Shown: positions 15,670 through 23,729 of the stretch, in pieces
Numbering within the stretch: the first letter of the stretch is position 1
Layout: each line of letters starts with the position of its first letter
DNA from: Gemmatimonadota bacterium
Lineage (GTDB): Bacteria > Gemmatimonadota > Gemmatimonadetes > Longimicrobiales > Gaopeijiaceae
Assembly: GCA_022826025.1 (NCBI GenBank)
Contig: JAJDVR010000237.1
Location: 1 to 40,228, forward strand
DNA length: 40,228 nt
Direction: 5' to 3'
Program-made: the position numbers and the translations under genes
Notes under the pieces: model-generated
Database searches by the model: none
What the model was told of the DNA's origin: nothing
Seen by the model: the letters and a program-made list of their open reading frames with translations, nothing else

Positions 15670-17168
15670 AGGGCCGTGGGAGCCGCGCGAGCGGGGCGGC
15701 CGCGGCCCTCCTGGTCATGGGCATCGCGGTCGGTTGCAGGGGCGACTCCGACGACACGCTCCCGGGGCGCTCGCGGCCGATCCTGGACCACGATTGGCCG
15801 AATCCGGGCGAGTTCGCGCCCGATCCCGCCGCGTTCACGCCGCCCGATCCGGAGGAGGCTCTCCATGAGACATCGAGCGGCACGCGAGCGTACATCGTGG
15901 CCGGCTCGCCTGCCGACCCGCTGGTGCGCCTCACGGCGGCCCTGCCGCTCGGGCGGCTCCACGAGCGCGAAGGCGAGGCTGGGGCGTCGGCCCTCCTGAT
16001 CCGGCTCCTCACGACGCGAGGCCCCGCGGGCGCGAGCAACCCGTTCACCCTCCGCCTCGCGGAACTGGGAACGTCCCTCGACCCCGTCGAGGCTCTCGAC
16101 GCCGCCCATCTCTCCCTGAGTGTTCTTCCGGAGGATTGGCGGGAGGCGCTCCAGTTGCTCGTGGAGCTCGTCCGCAATCCGGATCTCGACGTTACGACGA
16201 TTCGCGACTACAGGACGGGCGCGGGTTATGACATGCCGATGGCCGGGATCGACGGCGACGGTTTTCGCCCCAAGGTTGAACTCGAGCGCCGTATCCACGG
16301 GTATCCGCTGGCGCCGCCCGACCCGGGCACGATGGTCTCGCTGGAGGCGGTGCGGGCGCTGGCCTCCAGAAGCATGGCGGCCGACCGGGTGAGCTTCGGG
16401 GTCGGCGGACCTGTCTCCCGCGCCGAGGTGGAGGAGATGCTGGAGGAGGCGACCCGCGGCTGGGCGAGGAGCGGCGAGCCGGCACCGGGACCCTCCGCGA
16501 TCGAGCCTGTCCGGACCGTGACCGGTGCAGGCGGGTCCGCGACCCGCTTCCACGCCGTGGACGTGCCGAGCCTGGAGGGCTGGATCGCCATCGGGCGCGT
16601 GGTGGGCGCCGTCCCCGAAACGGACCGGGCCGCCCTGTCCGTGCTCCGCTTCATCCTCGCCGAGCGCCTCAACATCGCCGCGCGAGAGATGCGTGGCCTC
16701 GCCAACCGCGACCACTTCGAGATTCCCGTGACGGCATCCGGCACCGGCCTCCTGCTGGTTCGCACGGGTGGGCGCCCGGAGGCCGTGGCGCCCCTGGTCC
16801 GCTACAGCCTGGACGAGCTGGAGCGCATGCACGATCCCGACGCGCCCGTGACCGAAGGCGAGGTCGCGCGCGCCCGGGGCTGGCTGGTGAACGCGGTCTG
16901 GCGACGGTCGCTCGAGCTCGCGACCGGCGCGAGCGGGACGTTCGCCCTGGAGAGCGCGCGCCGCGGCGGCACGGACTACCTCATGGGGTGGCCCGGCATG
17001 GTCCGAGCCGTCACGCCGGACGACGTGAAGGATATCGCCCGGGAGTACCTGGACCCAGCGACCTTCGTGACCGTCGTGGCAGGGCCGCTGGACAGGATCA
17101 GAGCTGCGCGCCACCCGCGCTGGCCCGTGGCCCTGGACGAGGTGGAAGCGGAACTCGGCCGCCCCTGA
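15666..17168 (+). CDS. non-catalytic M16 partner lipoprotein
   Basis: This 500-aa protein begins at ATG 15666, overlapping the first M16 gene by 4 nt. The N-terminus (AALLVMGIAVGCRG) looks like a lipoprotein signal, although the residue three before the Cys is Ala. The fold markers of M16 are present (AALPLGRLHEREGEAGASALLIRLL; TPDDVKDIAREYLDPATFVTVVAGPLD), but HxxEH is absent, as in subunits that form the second half of a two-chain M16 chamber. It should pair with the upstream catalytic subunit and tether the complex to a membrane (inference). Confidence 0.85.
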   Translation: MKGRGSRASGAAAALLVMGIAVGCRGDSDDTLPGRSRPILDHDWPNPGEFAPDPAAFTPPDPEEALHETSSGTRAYIVAGSPADPLVRLTAALPLGRLHEREGEAGASALLIRLLTTRGPAGASNPFTLRLAELGTSLDPVEALDAAHLSLSVLPEDWREALQLLVELVRNPDLDVTTIRDYRTGAGYDMPMAGIDGDGFRPKVELERRIHGYPLAPPDPGTMVSLEAVRALASRSMAADRVSFGVGGPVSRAEVEEMLEEATRGWARSGEPAPGPSAIEPVRTVTGAGGSATRFHAVDVPSLEGWIAIGRVVGAVPETDRAALSVLRFILAERLNIAAREMRGLANRDHFEIPVTASGTGLLLVRTGGRPEAVAPLVRYSLDELERMHDPDAPVTEGEVARARGWLVNAVWRRSLELATGASGTFALESARRGGTDYLMGWPGMVRAVTPDDVKDIAREYLDPATFVTVVAGPLDRIRAARHPRWPVALDEVEAELGRP

Positions 17169-17211
17169 TCAGCTCCTCGAGGAAACGAACATCCCCCGGC
17201 GCCGACGAGTC

Positions 17212-17757
17212 ATGACATCGCTCAGAACCGATCGACTGCTCCTGCGCCCGTTCCAGCTCACGGACGCCGACGACGTCTACGCCTACGCGCGCGACTCCGA
17301 GTGGGGCCGGTATCTGCCTGTTCCCAGCCCCTACGAATACCGGGACGCCATCGAGTTCGTGGCGCGTTCCGTGCTTGCCCCGTGGGATACCAGTCCCGTC
17401 TTCGCGATCTGCCTGGGCGGCAGGTGCGTTGGCGGAATCAACATCAGGATCGACACATCCAGCGGGACCGCCGAAATCGGGTACAGCATCGCCCGCGCGC
17501 ACTGGGGCAAGGGCCTCACCGCCGAAGCCGCGACAGCGGTCATGGACTGGGCGTTCAACGAGTTCGGCCTCGCGAAGATCACCGCGCTGGCGGACCTCGC
17601 GAATACCCGGTCCTCAAGAGTGATGGAAAAGCTGGGAATGAGGCGGGACGGGGTGCTGAGAAGCGAACGCCCAAGCGACGCCGACCCGGGAACCCGGCAG
17701 GACATGGTGGTCTACTCCGTCCTGCGCGACGAGTGGCAGGCACGCGCGTCGGGTTAG
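17212..17757 (+). CDS. GNAT family N-acetyltransferase, RimJ/RimL-like
   Basis: This 181-aa protein starts LRTDRLLLRPFQLTDADDVYAYARDSEWGRYL, the usual opening of RimJ/RimL-type acetyltransferases. The acetyl-CoA-binding motif region is EIGYSIARAHWGKGLTAEAATAVMDWAF, followed by ANTRSSRVMEKLGMRRDGVLR, the conserved motif B. It acetylates an amino group from acetyl-CoA; the substrate (protein N-terminus, antibiotic or metabolite) cannot be deduced. It is 43 nt downstream of the M16 pair and converges on the S9 peptidase gene with a 13-nt gap. Confidence 0.9.
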   Translation: MTSLRTDRLLLRPFQLTDADDVYAYARDSEWGRYLPVPSPYEYRDAIEFVARSVLAPWDTSPVFAICLGGRCVGGINIRIDTSSGTAEIGYSIARAHWGKGLTAEAATAVMDWAFNEFGLAKITALADLANTRSSRVMEKLGMRRDGVLRSERPSDADPGTRQDMVVYSVLRDEWQARASG

Positions 17758-17770
17758 ACGGCCCGCCACA

Positions 17771-19684
17771 CTACCGCGCCCGGGGCCAGAGATCCACGTC
17801 GCCCTTCAGGTGTCGGTCCAGAAAGGCCAGCATCCCCGGCATCCACTCCAGCCGCGCGGCCGGGCCCGCCACGTCCTCGTACCGCTCGTAGGTGACCGGC
17901 TTGTAGTAGCGGGCGGCCTCCGTAGCGAACGCCCTCATCTGTACGTCGCCCTCGCCGGCGATGATCAGCATGGGCATCCCGACATCCTGCGCGAACAGCG
18001 TGGGGGACGCCCGCCGGAAGGTCTCGCGGTTCTCCGCCAGCAGGCCCAGTTCGTACTGGTACATGTTGATGTTGGCCAGAGCCGACTCCCGCTCGACCAG
18101 CTGAATGCGGTTGGCGTATCCCTCGCGGAGGGGCACGGCGGCCCGGAAGGCGTCCGGGGCAAAGGTGCTTGCGGCGAAGCTCAGATAGGCGCCGTAGCTC
18201 ACGCCCGTGACCGCGACGCGGTCGCCGTCGATGCCGGGCAATGTGCCGAGATACCTCGCGCCAGCCACGACATCATCCAGATCACACCGCGCCCAGCACC
18301 CGTTGTTCGCCTCCTCGTGCTCCCAGCCGAAGCCCGAGCTCCCCCGGATGTTGGGGGCCAGAACCGCGTATCCGTGCTTGATGAAGTAGTGGGCGTCGGC
18401 GTGTCGCCTCCATCCATCCTCGAACTGCGAGGAAGGTCCGCCGTGGACCCAGACGATGGCCGGATACCCGCCGGGCGGTGGGGGCTCGGCCGGCCGGAAC
18501 AGGTAGGAGTGAATGGTGAGCCCGTCGTTCTCGTAGCTCACCCGCTCGGGCATGAAGAACGCGTCGGCGAGCGACGGATCCGGCAGCGAGTACGTCAGAC
18601 GGGTCGGCTCGCCGCCGGTCGCATCCATCACAAACAGATCCGGGACCTGCGCCGGGGTGTCGAAGGTGAAGGCGATGCGGCTTCCGTCCGGGGACCACGC
18701 CGGGTTCGCGACCAGACCCATCTCCGGCGCGAAGAGGGTCCGGACGGCGCCGTCGTCCACCGAGGCAACCCGCAGAATCTGCCGCCCCCTCAGGTTGGAC
18801 GTGTACGCTACCCTGGTGCCGTCGGGAGACCAGCGGGCATAGCCCCGGAAGGGCTTCTGGGAGCTTTGATCGGCTGCTTCGGGAGCGAGCGGCCGGGGTT
18901 CGCCGCCCTCCATCGGCGCAAGCCACCAGTTGATCCAGCCGCTGCGGTATGAGCGGAAGAGCACCAGGTCGCCCCTCGGCGAGACCTGGCCCGGTCCGAA
19001 CTCCTGCCCGGTGCGATAGTCCATCCAGTCCCGGTCGCTCACGATGAGACGCTCGCCGGCGCCGGTGGCGGCATCGATGGCGATGACGTCGCGGTGGATC
19101 CACCACTGGTCCATGCGCACGAACACGATCCTGGAACCGTCCGGCGTCCAGGTGGGCTGCACGTCGTAGCGGGTGTCGGTGGTGAGCCGCTTCACCTGTC
19201 CGCCGGGCACCGGGACCGTGTAGATGTCGTAGTTGCCGCGCAGCGAGTTGGAGAAGGCGATGTGCCGCCCGTCCGGGGACCAGCTCCAGGAGAGCGTGCG
19301 GGCGCCGAGGTCCGTCAACTGGAGCGCGCGCTGCTCGGAGAGGGACCAGAGCCAGAGTTCCTGCCCGCCGGCGGGTCCGCTCGACAGGTAGCCGATCCAC
19401 GCGCCGTCCGGGGAGTACGCCGGGCTGGTGACCCGCTCTGCCGGGATCGCTTCCGGATCGCCTCCGTCGGCGTCGACGGTCCACAGCGTGTCGCGCCCGA
19501 GGAAGAGGATCGCCGAACCGTCGGGGAACCAGTCGGGCACGGCTCCGTCCACGAGCGAGCTCGTCGACACGAACTCCTCCAGGGCAAAATCGCCCGGGGC
19601 GCGATCGGTCGCCGGCGTGCCGGCGGTTTCGGCGCAGGCCGCGCCGGCCAGCGGAACGAGGATTGTCAACAGCGCTCGCTTCAT
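17771..19684 (-). CDS. S9 family (prolyl oligopeptidase-type) lipoprotein, apparently lacking the catalytic His
   Basis: ATG 19684 (GGGAGG upstream) gives 637 aa with lipobox LAGAAC. Residues about 40-370 form a TolB/DPP-like propeller with repeats such as WSPDGRHIAFS and WSPDGTRVAYT. The C-terminal alpha/beta-hydrolase domain has HGGPSSQF, the nucleophile Ser in GVSYGAY (about residue 496) and the acid Asp in AGEGDVQM (about 580). Where S9 peptidases carry the triad His in a GHG-like motif, this protein reads YEDVAGPAARLEW. The only His after the Asp is in the last helix (DRHLKG). Loss of peptidase activity is therefore likely, unless another residue substitutes. It is probably membrane-tethered; partner or substrate unknown. 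Confidence 0.88.
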   Translation of the reverse strand: MKRALLTILVPLAGAACAETAGTPATDRAPGDFALEEFVSTSSLVDGAVPDWFPDGSAILFLGRDTLWTVDADGGDPEAIPAERVTSPAYSPDGAWIGYLSSGPAGGQELWLWSLSEQRALQLTDLGARTLSWSWSPDGRHIAFSNSLRGNYDIYTVPVPGGQVKRLTTDTRYDVQPTWTPDGSRIVFVRMDQWWIHRDVIAIDAATGAGERLIVSDRDWMDYRTGQEFGPGQVSPRGDLVLFRSYRSGWINWWLAPMEGGEPRPLAPEAADQSSQKPFRGYARWSPDGTRVAYTSNLRGRQILRVASVDDGAVRTLFAPEMGLVANPAWSPDGSRIAFTFDTPAQVPDLFVMDATGGEPTRLTYSLPDPSLADAFFMPERVSYENDGLTIHSYLFRPAEPPPPGGYPAIVWVHGGPSSQFEDGWRRHADAHYFIKHGYAVLAPNIRGSSGFGWEHEEANNGCWARCDLDDVVAGARYLGTLPGIDGDRVAVTGVSYGAYLSFAASTFAPDAFRAAVPLREGYANRIQLVERESALANINMYQYELGLLAENRETFRRASPTLFAQDVGMPMLIIAGEGDVQMRAFATEAARYYKPVTYERYEDVAGPAARLEWMPGMLAFLDRHLKGDVDLWPRAR

Positions 19685-19769
19685 CGGAGCCTCCCGGCCA
19701 GTCGCTTCGGTGCCCGCCAACCACTAATCGTGGCCGGATTTCCTTCCGCGCGCGAGAGACTGCGCGGAC

Positions 19770-19791
19770 GGGGGCGGGCACCCCCGCCTCC
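19770..19791 (-). terminator. GC-rich hairpin downstream of the hydrolase gene
   Basis: GGGGCGGG-cacc-CCCGCC with flanking pairs forms a stem of up to nine pairs with one G-U and a 4-nt loop. It lies 54 nt past the stop of the hydrolase gene and upstream of the S9 gene. No U-tract follows, so it could be a pause or Rho-assisted terminator. Confidence 0.3.
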
Positions 19792-19844
19792 CGGGAAAGC
19801 CGGTTGCAGGTGGTCGTGCCCGCTGGCGGTTGCCGGTTGCCGCG

Positions 19845-20690
19845 CTACTCCGAATCCCGTACCGGCGGAAACGCGCCCGTGCTGAGGAATCCGATCACCG
19901 CTTCGGCGGTGAAGCGGCCGTTCATCAGGAAGGTGTGGGACAGGGGGACCACGATCATCGGCACATCCTCGATTCTGGTGTTATCCACGCCCACCATGCC
20001 GTCGTCGGGGCCCGGGATGAGGACCGAACCCATGGGGTTGAGGCTGCGGTTGCCCGCGATGATGCCGATGTCGTACTCCGGAGGAGGCAGGCTTGCCGGG
20101 ATGCCGGTTTCGCCGGTGCCGAGGCCCATCCCCGCCGGTCCCAGGAGGTGGCCGAGTTCCCGCTCCGCAAACCAGTCCGCCACTTCGCTCCCCTGGTTGG
20201 GAGGCGCGAGCAGGACGACCCGTCCCAGGGTCTCGGGCGGCGCGTCGGCGAGGTATTGGCGAATCACGAGCCCGCCGAGCGAGTGGCCGACAAAATGAAC
20301 GCGCGGAGCCGCGGCACAGCAGGCCGACACCTCGGCAGCGAGCGTTTCGGCATGTTCGGCGAGGGTTCCCCCGCGCGAGTCGTAGTCCACGTTGGTGACA
20401 TCGTAGCCTGCTCGCTCGAGCCGCTGGGCCAGCAGGGCCATGGACGCCCGGGTGCGGCCGAGCCCGTGCATGAGGACGACGGACTCCGGTGCCGATCCCG
20501 TTTCAGTCCGGGACGCGAAGACGGCCGCTGCGGCAAGCACAGCGCAACAGCCGACAAGCAGGCCATTCGACGGCCGCGGCCCGTGGGGCTTCCGGTCGCT
20601 CGCGCGGCGCGCGGACTTCACACGGCGGTCAGCGGCTCCCAGCCAATCCCGCAACATCCTCCGGGGTCCCTGCCATGCCGCAGCCAGCAC
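19845..20690 (-). CDS. alpha/beta-hydrolase, lipase-like, membrane-anchored
   Basis: The track ORF runs 77 codons into the symporter gene. GTG 20690, with AGGTGA about 8 nt upstream that includes the symporter stop, gives 281 aa. An N-terminal helix (NGLLVGCCAVLAAAAVFAS) anchors or exports it. VVLMHGLGRTRASM is the oxyanion region, HFVGHSLGGLVIRQYL the nucleophile elbow (Ser in GHSLGG), and LIPGPDDGMVGVDNTRI and VPLSHTFLMN supply Asp and His. This resembles triacylglycerol lipase/PGAP1-like hydrolases. It is the third gene of the symporter operon. The substrate is unknown. Confidence 0.82.
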   Translation of the reverse strand: MLAAAWQGPRRMLRDWLGAADRRVKSARRASDRKPHGPRPSNGLLVGCCAVLAAAAVFASRTETGSAPESVVLMHGLGRTRASMALLAQRLERAGYDVTNVDYDSRGGTLAEHAETLAAEVSACCAAAPRVHFVGHSLGGLVIRQYLADAPPETLGRVVLLAPPNQGSEVADWFAERELGHLLGPAGMGLGTGETGIPASLPPPEYDIGIIAGNRSLNPMGSVLIPGPDDGMVGVDNTRIEDVPMIVVPLSHTFLMNGRFTAEAVIGFLSTGAFPPVRDSE

Positions 20691-20697
20691 CGTCGGT

Positions 20698-22125
20698 TCA
20701 CCTGTGCAGAGCCTCAATGCGCTCGACCATCTCCGTGGATTCCTGCGGCCCCAGCCATCCCCCCAGAACCATGGCCGCGGCACTGGCGAAGAGGGCGACG
20801 ACCACCGGCGCCAGGCCGATGTCGATGACGCCGAACTGCACCAGGATGTAGACGCCCGCGCCCGACACCACGGCCGCGACGCCACCTGCCAGGTTGGCCC
20901 TCTTCCACCACAGCCCGGCAATGGTGGGTACGAACAGGCTCGCGCTCAGGATTCCGACCCCCGCGGTGTAGAACTCGGTGATCAGCTCAGGCGGCGAGAA
21001 TGCCCACAGGAGCGCCGCGATCCCGATCACCCAGGTCGAGCCGATTCGCACCAGGGTCATGGCCCGGTTGCTGGCCCGACCCTTCAGCAGGCCTCCGAGG
21101 AGATCGTGCGAGATGGCCGAACTGCAGGCGAGCAGGAGCGCATCCGTGGTGGACATGACGGCGGCGAGCACCGCCGCGACCGCGATCCCGCGGATGAGGG
21201 GCGGAAACTGCGTCTCCATTACGCGCAGGAAGAGCTGATCGGCATCCTGGAGTCCCGGAAAGTCGATTCTCCCGACCGGCACGATGGCGAGCACGGCCGC
21301 GAGGATCATCACGCTGTACACCAGCATCGACAGGTTGAGCGACAGCCGCGCGCTCTCGGCGTCCCGGGCGGTGAAGACCCTCATGACGATGTGCGGAATC
21401 ACCGGTATGGCCGTGGCCCAGATGATGAAATAGCCGAGGTAGCTTGACACGGGCCGGTTCGCGACCTGCCCCAGTTCCGGGGCGACGGCCGTGGCCTGGC
21501 TCATGATCTCGAAGGGCGACCCCACGCGCCATACGATCACGAGCGCCGTGCCCATGATCACGAAGAGCATGAGGAACCCCTGGATCACATCCGTCCAGGT
21601 GATCGCGACCATGCCCCCGAACGAGACGTAGATGATGAACACCAGCGTGGCCAGCGCCAGCGCCGTGTTGTACGGGATGCCCAGCAGCGCCTCGGCGGTG
21701 ATGCCCGCCGCCTTCAGCTGCGCCACGATGTAGATGGTGAAGGCCGCGACGATGAGGACCGGGACCAGGTACCGGACCACCGCGTGCGGGTAGCGGAAGC
21801 TCATGAAGTCGGTGATCGTGAACTTGCCGAAGTTGCGGAGCGGCCGGGCGACGAGGATGGACGCCAGCGGAAAACCCACCACCGCGCCCCCGAAGAGCGC
21901 GAGGGTAGCGGGGATGCCCTGGGCATAGGCCAGACCCATGACGCCGATGATGGAGCCCCCGCTGGCCAGCGCCGCCATGATCGCCATCGAGTTCACGACA
22001 GTGCCGATGCGCCGTCCCGCGACCCAGTACTCGTCCCGGGAGCCCAGGACCCTCTTCGATACGGCGATCCCGATGCCGATGCAGGCGGCGAGATAGACCC
22101 CGACGAGGACGCGTTCGAGGAGCAT
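20698..22125 (-). CDS. sodium:solute symporter (SSS family)
   Basis: ATG 22125 overlaps the stop of the small upstream gene by one base (TGATG) and gives 475 aa; the track start lies inside that gene. The protein has about 13 membrane helices and SSS motifs: YWVAGRRIGTVVNSMAIMAALASGGSIIGVMGLAY near the N-terminus, FTITDFMSFRYP, and AAVLAAVMSTTDALLLACSSAISHDL, which contains the sodium-site Ser/Thr region of helix 8. It imports an organic solute with Na+. The pairing with a small two-helix protein resembles PanF with its YhdT partner and similar carboxylate symporters, but the substrate cannot be assigned. Confidence 0.92.
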   Translation of the reverse strand: MLLERVLVGVYLAACIGIGIAVSKRVLGSRDEYWVAGRRIGTVVNSMAIMAALASGGSIIGVMGLAYAQGIPATLALFGGAVVGFPLASILVARPLRNFGKFTITDFMSFRYPHAVVRYLVPVLIVAAFTIYIVAQLKAAGITAEALLGIPYNTALALATLVFIIYVSFGGMVAITWTDVIQGFLMLFVIMGTALVIVWRVGSPFEIMSQATAVAPELGQVANRPVSSYLGYFIIWATAIPVIPHIVMRVFTARDAESARLSLNLSMLVYSVMILAAVLAIVPVGRIDFPGLQDADQLFLRVMETQFPPLIRGIAVAAVLAAVMSTTDALLLACSSAISHDLLGGLLKGRASNRAMTLVRIGSTWVIGIAALLWAFSPPELITEFYTAGVGILSASLFVPTIAGLWWKRANLAGGVAAVVSGAGVYILVQFGVIDIGLAPVVVALFASAAAMVLGGWLGPQESTEMVERIEALHR

Positions 22126-22394
22126 CAGGCGTCTCCCCCGCCCTCTTCCGCGGTTGCATCGGGTTCCGCTCCGCCCGCTCCGGCACCGGCGCCTCGGGTC
22201 CCGTCGCGCCGCAGGATGGTGACGAGGGCCAGCGCCGGTGAAATCAGCATCAGCGCGGCGATGAGCCAACCGAAAACGGCCATGCCGCCCGCCTCGATGG
22301 TGCGCCACTGGGGGATGAACGCAAACGCGGAGAAGGCGATCAGGAAGACGAGGGTCGCACCCTCACCGCGCCGCAAGGGGAAGAAGGATGTCAT
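22125..22394 (-). CDS. small membrane protein encoded with the SSS symporter
   Basis: This protein of 89 aa from ATG 22394 (101 aa from the upstream TTG used by the track) has two helices (ATLVFLIAFSAFAFIP and MAVFGWLIAALMLISPALALVTIL) and a low-complexity Gly/Ala/Glu tail. It overlaps the symporter start by one base. Small two-helix partners of this layout (DUF997/DUF4212 style) accompany several sodium:solute symporters. I cannot tell which family this is. Neither start has a clear ribosome binding site. Confidence 0.7.
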   Translation of the reverse strand: MTSFFPLRRGEGATLVFLIAFSAFAFIPQWRTIEAGGMAVFGWLIAALMLISPALALVTILRRDGTRGAGAGAGGAEPDATAEEGGGDA

Positions 22395-22483
22395 GATGGG
22401 TACGGTGCGCCGTGCGTCTGGATGGCGCAACAGGGCCGCGGTAGAAGCGCCGCCGCAACCGGCGGTCCACCCCCGCGCTTCGG

Positions 22484-23446
22484 TTACCTGTCGTTCTGCT
22501 CGCAGACGACTCCGTCGCCGTCGGCATCCCGCATGAACGGGTAGGCCGGGTGGCCGCGGCGAACAGGAGCGATGCCGTGACGCCGCGCTTCAGCGCACGT
22601 GATCATCCCGTTCCCGTTGTCGTCCCACAGCCGCAGGGCATCGGGCAACCCCGTCTGCTGCGCGGGAGCCTGCGAGGCACCGGCCGGTTCACCGCCCCGC
22701 TCGCACACGACGCCGTCGCCATCTCCATCCTGCATGAACGGATAGGCCGGATGGTCACGCGGCACCGGGGCGATTCCGTGACGCCGAGCCTCCGCGCATG
22801 TGATCCTCCCGTTCCCGTTGTCGTCCCACAGCCGCAATGCTTCAGCCGATGCCACGCTCCCTTGCGCCGCATCGGCCCAATCGCCGCCGCTCGCGTCCAG
22901 TTCGGTGGTCGCGCAGCCGGACAGAACGGTTTCCAGAGTCTCCGCTTCCCGCGCGTCGATGGTAAGGCCCCAGTGCTGCCGGACGGCCACGACACGTGCG
23001 GCGAACCAGCACCGGTTTCGCTGGGGCATCCATTCGGCGGCATCGCTCGCGCCCTTGAGCCCCCGGTTCAATCCCGGGCTTGCGAGCGTCAGGTTGAGCA
23101 GGTCCCGGGCGAAGGCGCGGCGGGTCTCGGGATCGGCCGCGCAGAGCCCCGAGTCGTGGGCCTCGCTGCGCGCGACCATGTGCTCGATGTCCGTCTCCCC
23201 GGTGGACGCAAAGCGCTGGCCCGTGTAGGGGGAGTAGATGCCGCCGAGTTCGCGAACGATCGAGGCTTCGACGGATTGGGGGTAGCTGTAGTCACCGGCC
23301 CGGTACGGGGAGCACCGGCGCTCGGGAGCCACGACCAGCCCCCTCCAGGTCTGGCCGGAGCCATCGGTCGCCGCCAGCGCGGCAACCAGGAGCAACAGCA
23401 GGGGGAGCGTCCGCGACATCTTCGCCCAATAGCCTGTGTGTTTCAT
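22484..23446 (-). CDS. secreted HNH (DUF1524-type) nuclease with two calcium-binding EF-hand/Excalibur repeats
   Basis: This 320-aa exported protein has a signal peptide (LPLLLLLVAALAATDGSGQ). The nuclease part (about residues 35-180) shows DIEHMVARSEAHDSGLC, the DUF1524/GmrSD-C-like catalytic His region, then FARDLLNLTLASPGLNRGLKG and AEWMPQRNRCWFAARVVAVRQHWGL, matching secreted HNH nucleases. Residues 203-249 and 270-316 are two nearly identical copies of WDDNGNGxITCAEARRHG plus DxDGDGVVCE, the latter being the Excalibur calcium loop. Paired cysteines suggest folding outside the cytoplasm. A role in degrading extracellular DNA is plausible. The start could also be ATG 23419 (MSRTLP), because a hairpin occupies the region just before ATG 23446. 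Confidence 0.88.
   Translation of the reverse strand: MKHTGYWAKMSRTLPLLLLLVAALAATDGSGQTWRGLVVAPERRCSPYRAGDYSYPQSVEASIVRELGGIYSPYTGQRFASTGETDIEHMVARSEAHDSGLCAADPETRRAFARDLLNLTLASPGLNRGLKGASDAAEWMPQRNRCWFAARVVAVRQHWGLTIDAREAETLETVLSGCATTELDASGGDWADAAQGSVASAEALRLWDDNGNGRITCAEARRHGIAPVPRDHPAYPFMQDGDGDGVVCERGGEPAGASQAPAQQTGLPDALRLWDDNGNGMITCAEARRHGIAPVRRGHPAYPFMRDADGDGVVCEQNDR
22499..22840 (-). repeat. two-copy internal repeat in the nuclease gene (47 codons each)
   Basis: Copy 1 spans 22700-22840 and copy 2 spans 22499-22639, separated by a 20-residue Ala/Gln/Pro linker. At protein level 42 of 47 residues match (changes R/M, P/R, D/G, Q/R, G/A). Long stretches, such as CGTTCCCGTTGTCGTCCCAC on the plus strand, are identical in DNA, so the duplication is recent or maintained by gene conversion. 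Confidence 0.9.
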
Positions 23447-23463
23447 GGCCTTCGGCGAAGGCC
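23447..23463 (-). other. perfect hairpin abutting the nuclease start, downstream of tRNA-Sec
   Basis: GGCCTTC-GGC-GAAGGCC is a perfect 7-bp stem that ends one base before ATG 23446 and 22 nt after the tRNA-Sec 3' end. It could terminate the tRNA transcript, or hide the GAAGG ribosome binding sequence of the nuclease. If ATG 23419 is the true start, it is simply upstream leader. Confidence 0.4.
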
Positions 23464-23484
23464 GCCAACCTCAAGGATCCGGAG

Positions 23485-23581
23485 TGGCGGGAGCGTGTGA
23501 GAATCGAACTCACCAACCCGGGTTCCAGCCGGGCCAGACGGTTTTGAAGACCGCTGGGGTCACCAGACCCCACCCGCCCCC
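23485..23581 (-). tRNA. selC: tRNA-Sec (selenocysteine, anticodon TCA)
   Basis: The minus strand folds as a bacterial selenocysteine tRNA of 97 nt including encoded CCA. Visible elements are an extended acceptor (GGGGGCGG against ACGCTCCC, with one G-U and an imperfect eighth pair), a 6-bp D stem with 4-nt loop (GGGGTC-TGGT-GACCCC), an anticodon loop CTTCAAA with TCA, a long variable arm (CCCGG...CCGGG) and a T arm GTGAG-TTCGATT-CTCAC, with discriminator G. These traits separate it from tRNA-Ser and from suppressors. It reads UGA as selenocysteine with SelB. The selA, selB and selD genes are not in this window. Confidence 0.93.
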
Positions 23582-23729
23582 TCGCTACTCCGGCGGACGG
23601 GTATCGGGGAAGCTAACCCGGGTACAGCCGTGCTGACAGGCTGCGGGACGGGTGCCGCCCGCAAACGCTCGAGCCGCCCTAATCGCCGCCCGGGTAGCAG
23701 ATCACCTCGCCCCGGGAATAACTTGGGGT

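Noticed and set aside
23485-23581. tRNA-Ser or suppressor tRNA instead of tRNA-Sec
   Set aside because: The 6-bp D stem with 4-nt loop, extended acceptor and CTTCAAA loop fit tRNA-Sec and not tRNA-Ser, whose anticodon also differs.
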